In this document: piece after piece, positions 1 through 5,000 of the stretch
Layout: each line of letters starts with the position of its first letter
Numbering within the stretch: the stretch's first letter is position 1
From: Lachnoclostridium sp. UBA933
GTDB lineage: Bacteria; Bacillota; Clostridia; Lachnospirales; Lachnospiraceae
Direction of reading: 5' to 3'
DNA length: 9,786 bases
NCBI GenBank assembly: GCA_002293545.1
Contig: DBDL01000174.1
Location: 1-9,786 of the forward strand
Notes under the pieces: model-generated
Told to the model about the DNA's origin: nothing
The model's database searches: none
Seen by the model: the letters and a program-made list of their open reading frames with translations, nothing else
Position numbers and translations under genes: made by a program

Positions 1-9
1 GTAAGTCAT
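1..9 (-). CDS. First three codons of a leftward gene (truncated by the window edge)
   Basis: An ATG on the minus strand at 9-7 is followed by two sense codons (M-T-Y) before the window ends. It is believed to be a real start because a strong Shine-Dalgarno sequence, GGAAGGAG (plus positions 18-25), lies 8 bases upstream, and a good promoter (-35 at 74-79, -10 at 51-56) would give a leader of about 35 bases. Nothing can be said about the product. Its promoter is divergent from that of the HTH regulator gene on the plus strand, so the two could share regulatory DNA in 80-230. Confidence 0.45.
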
Positions 10-50
10 AAGATTGACTCCTTCCCAATATTATTTTGTTTTATAAATCA

Positions 51-79
51 AGTGTAACACGAATTTTTCATAATGTCAA
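51..79 (-). promoter_or_regulatory. Sigma-A-type promoter of the leftward gene at the left edge
   Basis: Read on the minus strand, TTGACA (plus 74-79, 6/6 match) is followed after exactly 17 bases by TACACT (plus 51-56, 4/6 match). The predicted transcript starts near 44 and reaches the Shine-Dalgarno site at 18-25. The region 80-227 between this and the divergent promoter holds no recognisable gene. Confidence 0.6.
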
Positions 80-227
80 GTATATTATACATAATGAAAA
101 AATAAATTTACACAAAAATTATTTACGGCGATAAGACTTCATTCTATATTCGTATACGCTGTCGTTACTTCCCGCTTCGCCGGACAGAAATGATGACATC
201 GGATTATGTGACTAAACGGATCGTTTA

Positions 228-256
228 TTGAACTTCCCATCAAGTATTGTTATCAT
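228..256 (+). promoter_or_regulatory. Promoter of the HTH-desulfoferrodoxin gene
   Basis: TTGAAC at 228-233 (4/6) and TATCAT at 251-256 (5/6) are separated by 17 bases. The predicted start of transcription, about 262-265, coincides with the left end of the three-hairpin repeat, so the whole repeat would form the 5' leader of the mRNA. Just downstream, GGGAGG (265-270) is followed by start-stop pairs ATG-TAG (272-277) and GTG-TGA (277-282), so a ribosome loading there would terminate at once. Confidence 0.5.
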
Positions 257-261
257 AGAGG

Positions 262-376
262 CAGGGAGGTAATGTAGTGTGAAACAAAATACGTTTCACA
301 CGGCGAATTTGTGCTTATGCACAAATGTCGCGTATATTAGGCGCAAAGTACGTGCGCAAGAATGGGGATTAAGATG
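262..376 (+). repeat. Conserved three-hairpin leader element, copy A
   Basis: Copy A of a dispersed structured element; copy B is at 4886-4995 on the other strand. Hairpin 1 is GTGTGAAAC/GTTTCACAC (277-285 with 293-301, 7-base loop). Hairpin 2 pairs 303-314 with 319-331 (core ATTTGTGC/GCACAAAT, loop TTAT, single bulged G at 327). Hairpin 3 is GCGCA/TGCGC (341-345 with 353-357, 7-base loop). Similarity to copy B continues through the Shine-Dalgarno region (AATGGGGATTAAG) into the ATG at 374. Two closing pairs co-vary between the copies: C285-G293 is T-A in copy B, and G303-C331 is T-A in copy B. That favours a selected RNA or DNA structure over a chance repeat. It does not match any riboswitch class I can name. 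Confidence 0.75.
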
Positions 377-964
377 AATAATAACCAAGTTGGAAAACTA
401 ATTCGCGGACTTCGCGTGGAAAAGAGCATGACTCAGCGTCAGCTTGCCGAGCAAATGGGAATCACCGAACAAGCTGTTTCAAAATGGGAGCGTGGTCTGG
501 GCGGACCGGATATTTCACTTTTGCCCGATCTCTCTGAAATACTGGGCGTCAATATTGAGAAGATTTTAGCCGGAGATTTGCAGTCCAATGATAACGATAG
601 GGGAAATATGAAGAAAATCAAATTTTATGTATGCCCGGACTGCGGAGGGATTCTTACAGCCACGGGAGAAGCGGAAATTTCCTGCTGCGGCAGGAAACTC
701 AAAAAGCTGGAGCCGCACCAGCCAAAAGCCGAACATCGCCTGCGCGTTGAAACAGTGGAGGAAGAGTATTACATCACCTGTTCCCATGAAATGACCCGTT
801 CCCATTTCATTCGCTTTATCGCCTATGTCACGGCTGACAAGCTGCTTTTAACCCGGCTCTATCCGGAATGGGGCGTGGAAATCCGCATCCCCAAACTGCA
901 CGGGGGAACACTGTACTCATATTGCACACAGCATGGATTGGCGGTGGAAATACCAAATGAATGA
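374..964 (+). CDS. HTH (XRE family) regulator fused to a desulfoferrodoxin-like iron-binding domain
   Basis: A 196-residue predicted cytoplasmic regulator. Residues 5-60 form an XRE/Cro-type helix-turn-helix (TQRQLAEQMGITEQAVSKWE is the recognition region). Residues about 82-193 resemble desulfoferrodoxin/class I superoxide reductase. A desulforedoxin-like cluster, C87-x2-C90 and C104-C105, is followed by all five ligands expected for the mononuclear iron site: H121, H138, H144 (H-x5-H), C184 and H187 (C-x2-H). The usual E-K-H-V-P around the first histidine is A-E-H-R-L here, so the catalytic lysine position is not conserved; this suggests sensing of superoxide, oxygen or iron rather than enzymatic reduction. 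I recall similar fusions in other clostridial genomes, but no characterised member. ATG 374 is preferred over the in-frame ATG 362 because GGGG at 364-367 then serves as ribosome binding site, and the same arrangement recurs in copy B of the leader. Confidence 0.85.
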   Translation: MNNNQVGKLIRGLRVEKSMTQRQLAEQMGITEQAVSKWERGLGGPDISLLPDLSEILGVNIEKILAGDLQSNDNDRGNMKKIKFYVCPDCGGILTATGEAEISCCGRKLKKLEPHQPKAEHRLRVETVEEEYYITCSHEMTRSHFIRFIAYVTADKLLLTRLYPEWGVEIRIPKLHGGTLYSYCTQHGLAVEIPNE

Positions 965-1045
965 TGTGGCTTTTACTCCATATTATACGAAAACATGACA
1001 GAACCTATTGCAATAAAAACGCCTCAAAAACTATGAAACAAATAG

Positions 1046-1074
1046 TTGCGAACCGATTTATCTCATGATAAAAT
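1046..1074 (+). promoter_or_regulatory. Candidate promoter for the lipoprotein operon
   Basis: TTGCGA (1046-1051, 4/6) and TAAAAT (1069-1074, 5/6) with a 17-base spacer. Transcription from about 1080 would pass through the three 42-base repeats before reaching the first lipoprotein start at 1354, a leader of roughly 270 bases. No equally good promoter is visible between the repeats and the gene, although the AT-rich stretch 1250-1270 could hold a weaker one. The rest of the 965-1353 gap shows no convincing gene. Confidence 0.4.
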
Positions 1075-1133
1075 GATGGGAGAGAACGATATGGGGAAAA
1101 TGTGGAAATGAGGACAGTGATTCGGTAAAACAC

Positions 1134-1259
1134 GAGTTCAATGCACAGGACGTCTGTTTTCTGATTTGCATTAGAGAATTCAATGCACAGGACGTCTGTT
1201 TTCTGATTTGCATTAGAGAATTCAATGCAGAGGATGCCTGTTTTTCTGATTTATATTAT
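1134..1259 (+). repeat. Three tandem copies of a 42-base repeat
   Basis: Units begin at 1134, 1176 and 1218, with an exact period of 42 bases. The first two differ by a single base (GAGTTC versus GAATTC); the third has diverged, mostly in its right half. Each of the first two units carries AATGCA near its left end and TGCATT near its right end, so 6-base inverted arms face each other both within a unit and across unit junctions. There are no unique spacers, so this is not CRISPR. The array lies between a candidate promoter and the lipoprotein gene, and 42 bases is close to four helical turns, so a protein bound to each unit would sit on the same face of the DNA. Confidence 0.9.
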
Positions 1260-1353
1260 ATGGTTTATGATAGAAAGCAGACAGAGGAAACAAAAAATTA
1301 GTGAACTACTTGGTTTTATCGCATCAAAAATTTATGAATGAATGGAGAATACA

Positions 1354-2220
1354 ATGAAAAGCTATATGAAACTTATGTCGGTGGTGATTATCGGAATATT
1401 ATTTTTCACTGCCTGTATACCGGAGGAGTTACGGGACGAAAACCAGGCATCACTGTCAGAAACCGAAGAAACGGAATTAACGGACACACCGATGGAAAGT
1501 GACATGCCAATAGAAACGGAACAAACAGATAAGAAAGAAAACTCGGACAAAACCGACCCGGACGGAAAAGAGGTTGCGGATTCTTCCGGTGATAATGGAT
1601 ATTTTCCACTGTATGCCATGTTGCCGGAGGACGGTATTTATTTGTATGGGGTGGAGCCGAAAGGGATGATTCTGTATCAAAGCGGAAAAGGAACCTACTT
1701 TGACTGGCCGGGGCTGACGCCTCGTTTTGTTCTTCCCGAAATGCTGTATGACGATTTGGATAATAACGGAAAGAAAGAGTTGTCTGTGGTACTATGTACA
1801 ATGACAGGAACAGGAGTAAAGGTAAAGGACCTGCATGTATTGACGGTCAAAAAAGCGGATACCAATCCGACTTATAAAAAATATACACTACTTGGAAAAG
1901 ATACAAATGAACTGGTGAAAGAGGAGCTTACTTCAACTCTGGATGGAGAAGAGAAGAAGCTGAAAATAGAATTTCAGGGAAATCATTATACAACAACAGT
2001 GAATCTTGATTCAGAAGCCGGTGAATTTACAGGTATTGAGTATGATGATAACATAGATTTTACATTTGAGGATACGGATATCCATGTAAAAATAGGAGTG
2101 GGTATGAAGTTTGAAAATCATGCGGCATTAGATCATGTCGGCAATATCGAAGCGGATGTTGTTTTTGATGGGAAAGATTTCAAGCTGGAAAATCAAACCT
2201 TTGATTGGGATAATAAATAG
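1354..2220 (+). CDS. Secreted lipoprotein of unknown function with a calcium-loop-like motif
   Basis: A 288-residue predicted lipoprotein. Residues 1-20 form a signal peptide with a hydrophobic core (VVIIGILFF) and a lipobox ending T-A-C, with C21 as the acylated cysteine; the mature protein would be anchored to the outer face of the membrane. Residues 22-80 are a low-complexity Glu/Thr/Asp-rich linker. From about residue 82 there is a folded region. D134-L-D136-N-N138-G-K-K-E142 resembles the DxDxNGxxE calcium loops of FG-GAP/VCBS or dockerin-like repeats. The C-terminal half is rich in beta-strand-like alternation and acidic residues. I recognise no named family. ATG 1354 is preferred over the in-frame ATG 1342 because GGAG (1345-1348) then lies 5-6 bases upstream. 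It is followed after 11 bases by the second lipoprotein gene, so the two are almost certainly co-transcribed. Confidence 0.75.
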   Translation: MKSYMKLMSVVIIGILFFTACIPEELRDENQASLSETEETELTDTPMESDMPIETEQTDKKENSDKTDPDGKEVADSSGDNGYFPLYAMLPEDGIYLYGVEPKGMILYQSGKGTYFDWPGLTPRFVLPEMLYDDLDNNGKKELSVVLCTMTGTGVKVKDLHVLTVKKADTNPTYKKYTLLGKDTNELVKEELTSTLDGEEKKLKIEFQGNHYTTTVNLDSEAGEFTGIEYDDNIDFTFEDTDIHVKIGVGMKFENHAALDHVGNIEADVVFDGKDFKLENQTFDWDNK

Positions 2221-2231
2221 AGAGGTGAAGG

Positions 2232-2837
2232 ATGAAAAAAAGAACATTAGCGGCGGTTTTAGCAATTACAATAGTATTCATTTGTTCCTGTTCGGCGGAA
2301 AAAGTAAAACAGGAGCCGACTTCCTTTGAGCATGGGAAATTAACGGTTTCTTTTGAATATAAGGAACAGTCCGGATATGCCAGTAATCAGTTTGCCGTTT
2401 GGATTGAGGATATCGAAGGAACCTATGTCAATACGCTTTATGTAACAGAGTTTACAGCAGACGGCGGGTATGAGGACCGACCGGATTCGATTCCGCTATG
2501 GGTAGAAAAATCCGGTTTGGCTTCGATGCAGGAAGAAGAAGCGGACGCTGTTACCGGAGCAACACCGGATGAAGGTACGTTGGCTTATGCATGGGACTTG
2601 ACCGATTCCAAAGGGAATGTAGTGCCGCCCGGCGAATATAAGTTTTTTGTTGAGGGAAGCCTCCGCTGGAAAAACCGTGTGCTTTACTCCGGAATCATCC
2701 ATGTGGGCGGAAATGAGGCGGCAGTTGAGGCGGAACCGGAGTATTTTTATGAAGCTTCGGAGGATGAAGAAGCATTGACAGAAAATTCGGAAGAAAATTC
2801 TATGCTTAGTAAAGTAAAAGCGGAGTTTACGGTTTAG
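2232..2837 (+). CDS. DUF2271-type lipoprotein
   Basis: A 201-residue predicted lipoprotein. The signal peptide (residues 1-19) ends in I-C-S-C with C20 as the lipidated cysteine. Residues about 36-158 match what I recall of DUF2271: a beta-rich start, F-A-V-W-I-E-D-I-E-G-T-Y-V-N-T-L (54-69), then D-A-V-T-G-A-T-P (105-112), W-D-L-T-D (121-125) and V-P-P-G-E-Y (131-136), a FlgD/Ig-like strand pattern. The DAVTGAT segment also resembles the Asp-x-x-(S/T)-G-A-T motif that ApbE flavinylates on its last threonine in FMN-binding proteins; here T111 would be the candidate. No ApbE or PepSY gene is in this window. The C-terminal tail (162-190) is strongly acidic. The ribosome binding site is AGAGGTG, about five bases before the ATG. 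The family call is from memory of conserved blocks; biochemical function is unknown. Confidence 0.72.
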   Translation: MKKRTLAAVLAITIVFICSCSAEKVKQEPTSFEHGKLTVSFEYKEQSGYASNQFAVWIEDIEGTYVNTLYVTEFTADGGYEDRPDSIPLWVEKSGLASMQEEEADAVTGATPDEGTLAYAWDLTDSKGNVVPPGEYKFFVEGSLRWKNRVLYSGIIHVGGNEAAVEAEPEYFYEASEDEEALTENSEENSMLSKVKAEFTV

Positions 2838-2845
2838 TTTAGGAA

Positions 2846-2919
2846 GTTTGGGAAGTTCTTGTTTCGCGGAGCGAAGTTTGCTGTGCAAACTTCAGAGGTG
2901 CGCGTTTTAGTCAGCCGCA
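2846..2919. repeat. Intergenic hairpin repeat, unit 1
   Basis: Unit 1 of two near-identical units spaced 84 bases apart, lying between two convergent genes. Its core is a perfect 9-base stem, GAAGTTTGC/GCAAACTTC, with a TGT loop (2873-2893), flanked by CGCG (2865-2868) and CGCG (2901-2904) that could extend the stem across an internal loop. Compared with unit 2 there is one substitution (C/T at 2865, which would be a G-U wobble in RNA) and a small indel near the right end. It has no T-tract of its own. Confidence 0.85.
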
Positions 2920-2929
2920 TTTCCGTTTT

Positions 2930-3001
2930 GTTTGGGAAGTTCTTGTTTTGCGGAGCGAAGTTTGCTGTGCAAACTTCAGAGGTGCGCGTTTCTCAGCCGC
3001 A
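2930..3001. repeat. Intergenic hairpin repeat, unit 2
   Basis: Second copy, with the same 9-base stem and TGT loop at 2957-2977. Its right end (AGGTGCG...CGCACCT) forms an additional hairpin followed by a T-run, acting as a terminator; in unit 1 the equivalent right arm reads CGCATTT and pairs less well. The unit ends six bases before the stop codon of the permease gene on the minus strand. Confidence 0.85.
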
Positions 3002-3008
3002 CCTTTTT
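2980..3008 (+). terminator. Rho-independent terminator of the lipoprotein operon
   Basis: AGGTGCG (2980-2986) pairs perfectly with CGCACCT (2998-3004) around an 11-base loop, and TTTTT (3004-3008) follows at once. It lies about 140 bases after the second lipoprotein gene and overlaps the permease stop codon (3007-3009). Read leftward the same stem lacks a T-tract, so termination of the ABC operon is less clear; the tandem hairpins at 2846-2977 may slow or protect that transcript's 3' end. Confidence 0.7.
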
Positions 3009-3771
3009 ATAATTGCTTCCGGTCAAACAGCAAAGTCGCACCAATGATACAAGAAACGGTAAGTATCAGGCAGATTATCACAGCGGGGATGAAATCCCCC
3101 GGAACCTTTTGTCCGTTAAGAAGCTCCAGCGTACCTCCCGAAAGAGAAACAGGGTTGTATTTGCCCAGCTTCGGGAAGATGCCCAGAAGATTCATCAAAA
3201 TAACAATTCCTCCGGTGGTTATAAGACTTCCGTATAAGCTTTTAAAGCAGATGCCGCCCAAAATCATCAGCGAGATTAAGAAGTAACCGAATACAAGCGG
3301 GGCGGAAAAGGCAAGAAAGGCATACGGCAAATCGTGACTGCCCCAATAATAAACAGTATATACATAGGTGATAATCAGTGATAAAAGGTAGCTGACGGTC
3401 CATAATAAGGCGGCTATCGTAAATTTTGAATAGATGACGGTATGCCGTTTCATTCCTTTTGTCAGGATATTAATTAACGTCCCTTTCGACAAATCCGCTG
3501 CCGTAATGCCGCAAAATACAATGACTAACACCAACAGACCCATTTGACCGATATTTTTAAAGAATTGCATCCAGGAATCTATCGCGGCAGGTTCCGGTAC
3601 CTCAACCGTAATGCCGCCCAAATCAACCGTAGTGAGTAATTCGGGGATGATTTTTGCAACGATGGGATTCATTAAGCCAAATACCGCAAATATAGCCAGC
3701 AGGACAATAAAACGGTAGGTTCTGTAATTTTCCAGTAGTTCTTTTTTACAAAATGAGAAAAAGGATTTCAT
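3007..3771 (-). CDS. ABC-2 type transporter permease (YxlG-like)
   Basis: A 254-residue polytopic membrane protein: a short basic N-terminus (FCKKELLENYRTYRF), then about six hydrophobic segments near residues 21-40, 77-95, 113-140, 150-172, 178-200 and 228-248, with a roughly 35-residue extracytoplasmic loop after the first. The length and K-E-L-x-E-x-x-R start fit the ABC-2 permease family. Its ATG (3771-3769) overlaps the stop of the ATPase gene as ATGA, and GGAGG lies 7 bases upstream inside that gene, so translation is coupled. The order PLDc_N protein, ATPase, permease is that of yxlE-yxlF-yxlG in the Bacillus subtilis sigY operon. The transported substrate is unknown; peptide or antimicrobial export or self-protection are common roles for this class. 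Confidence 0.88.
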   Translation of the reverse strand: MKSFFSFCKKELLENYRTYRFIVLLAIFAVFGLMNPIVAKIIPELLTTVDLGGITVEVPEPAAIDSWMQFFKNIGQMGLLVLVIVFCGITAADLSKGTLINILTKGMKRHTVIYSKFTIAALLWTVSYLLSLIITYVYTVYYWGSHDLPYAFLAFSAPLVFGYFLISLMILGGICFKSLYGSLITTGGIVILMNLLGIFPKLGKYNPVSLSGGTLELLNGQKVPGDFIPAVIICLILTVSCIIGATLLFDRKQL

Positions 3772-4682
3772 TGCACCGCCTCCAAAAATAAGTTTTCAAT
3801 CGTGGGAGCCAGAATTTCAAAGCGTCTTGGCATAATATCATTTTGCGACAATATTTGCAGGACTGTCTTTTCCATAGCCTGCAAATTGCCGGAATGCAGT
3901 ATGAGATCGGCTTCGTTAGCCTCTATATTTCCGGAGAATTCCCGCGGAAGCTTTTCACAAAAGAGTGCTTTATCGGAAACCGACAGAAAATCAATAAACA
4001 GGCTGTCCTTTTTGTGCTTCGCTTTCAATTCGGATAATGTGCCGTCCAAAACTATTTTTCCGTTGTGGAGGACGGCGGCATGGTCACAAATCCTTTCAAC
4101 ATCCGATAAAATATGTGTTGAGAATATTACAGTGGTTTTTCCCCGGATTTGCCCCAGAATATCTAAAACCTCTTTGCGTCCGACCGGATCAAGAGCGGAA
4201 GTCGGCTCGTCACAAATCAATAGCTTCGGGCTGTTGATTAAGGCGCTGGCAACGCCTAAACGCTGTTTCATACCGCGGGAAAAGCCGCCGATTTTTTTAT
4301 CGGTTTTTTTCAGTCCGACCACATCCAATAAATAGTCACTGCGTTTACCTATGGAAGAATCGGTCAGACCGGCAATTTCACCGCAGAACCGCAAATATTC
4401 TTTGGGACGCATATAGTTATAAAATTCCGGCACATCCGGCAAATAACCGATATGCCGGTTTGTTGCCGTCATACCGAAACGTACCGTTTCATTACAGACG
4501 GTAACCTTACCGCCGTCCGGTTTCAAAAGTCCCAGTATTATTTTCATGGTTGTTGTTTTTCCTGCTCCGTTTTCTCCGATAAATCCATAGACAGAGCCTT
4601 CCGGGACAGAAAGGGAAATCCCCTTAATTACTTCGGATTCCCTAAAGCTTTTTAACAAATGTTCAATACATAAAATATCCAT
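3768..4682 (-). CDS. ABC transporter ATP-binding protein (YxlF-like)
   Basis: A 304-residue cytoplasmic ATPase that would power the adjacent permease. Walker A is G-E-N-G-A-G-K-T-T (36-44). The signature loop reads F-S-R-G-M-K-Q (134-140), a common variant in ABC-2 exporters. Walker B is LLICDEP (154-160) with catalytic E159, the D-loop is SALDP and the switch histidine is H190 in FSTH. The Q-loop region reads I-G-Y-L-P-D, with no glutamine, as in many BcrA/DrrA-like ATPases. Residues about 215-304 form the extra C-terminal domain typical of this group. The ATG at 4682-4680 overlaps the stop of the PLDc_N gene (TAATG), with GGAG 10 bases upstream. The full-length, intact motifs indicate an active ATPase. 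Confidence 0.93.
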   Translation of the reverse strand: MDILCIEHLLKSFRESEVIKGISLSVPEGSVYGFIGENGAGKTTTMKIILGLLKPDGGKVTVCNETVRFGMTATNRHIGYLPDVPEFYNYMRPKEYLRFCGEIAGLTDSSIGKRSDYLLDVVGLKKTDKKIGGFSRGMKQRLGVASALINSPKLLICDEPTSALDPVGRKEVLDILGQIRGKTTVIFSTHILSDVERICDHAAVLHNGKIVLDGTLSELKAKHKKDSLFIDFLSVSDKALFCEKLPREFSGNIEANEADLILHSGNLQAMEKTVLQILSQNDIMPRRFEILAPTIENLFLEAVQ

Positions 4683-4888
4683 TAATCATCTGCTCCTTCG
4701 TCGTTTCTCCCAATACAAAAATAAAGGATTGGTCCAATAAAAGCGAAAAAGCTTGCCACAATCCAAATGGTTTGATTTCCAATACGGTACTTATTATGTC
4801 TGATGACATGAATCAGTGTAAAAATCGTCAATCCCGTCTGAAGCAGAATCAGGGGAATGATTACGGGCAAATATTCATTTATTGTCAT
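4682..4888 (-). CDS. PLDc_N-domain small membrane protein (YxlE-like)
   Basis: A 68-residue protein with two membrane segments (about residues 8-29 and 42-60) and the signature of the phospholipase D/cardiolipin-synthase N-terminal domain: a first hydrophobic helix, a basic turn (I-R-H-N-K-Y-R-I-G-N-Q), then W-I-V-A-S-F-F-A-F-I-G-P-I-L-Y-F and a G-R ending. No catalytic HKD motif is present, so it is not a phospholipase; in Bacillus subtilis the homologous position is YxlE, reported as a negative regulator of SigY activity. It begins the ABC operon. ATG 4888 is preferred over the in-frame ATG 4900 because GGAG lies 8 bases before it; the same geometry is seen at the HTH gene, whose leader is the same repeat. 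Confidence 0.82.
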   Translation of the reverse strand: MTINEYLPVIIPLILLQTGLTIFTLIHVIRHNKYRIGNQTIWIVASFFAFIGPILYFCIGRNDEGADD

Positions 4889-4995
4889 TTTACTCTCCAT
4901 TCCTGCGCACGTTTTTTGCGCATAATTACTCGATATTTGTGCGCAAGCACAAATTCGACGTGTGAAATGTTTTTTATTTCACACTATTCCCCTGT
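4886..4995 (-). repeat. Conserved three-hairpin leader element, copy B
   Basis: Reverse-complement copy of the element at 262-376, starting just after the neuB stop codon and ending on the ATG of the PLDc_N gene. Hairpin 1 is at 4960-4984 (GTGTGAAAT/ATTTCACAC), hairpin 2 at 4930-4958 (core ATTTGTGC/GCACAAAT with one bulged base), hairpin 3 at 4905-4921 (GCGCA/TGCGC). The distance from hairpin 1 to the ATG is 96 bases here and 97 in copy A. Unlike copy A, no clear promoter lies immediately upstream (that DNA is neuB coding sequence), so this copy probably sits between genes of a longer transcript or follows a weak promoter not recognised here. Confidence 0.75.
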
Positions 4996-5000
4996 CGGTT

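Noticed and set aside
362..373. ATG at 362 as start of the HTH gene (four more residues)
   Set aside because: It has no Shine-Dalgarno sequence of its own, and its own GGGG is the probable ribosome binding site for ATG 374; the parallel ATG pair at 4900/4888 in the second leader copy shows the same arrangement.
1134..1259. CRISPR array
   Set aside because: The 42-base units are directly contiguous with no unique spacers, and there are no cas genes.
2135..2329. 64-codon open frame bridging the two lipoprotein genes
   Set aside because: It is out of frame with both lipoprotein genes, which have clear signal peptides and ribosome binding sites.
2859..3286. Small open frames across the convergent repeat region
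   Set aside because: They read through the duplicated hairpin units and into the antisense of the permease; their repeated peptide segments only reflect the DNA repeat.
3802..4335. 177-codon open frame on the plus strand
   Set aside because: It is antisense to the ABC ATPase gene, whose Walker and signature motifs are intact, and its translation resembles no protein family.
262..4995. Composite transposon bounded by the inverted leader copies
   Set aside because: There is no transposase and no visible target-site duplication, and each copy ends precisely at a ribosome binding site and start codon, which fits a leader element better; kept only as a low-interest geometric note.
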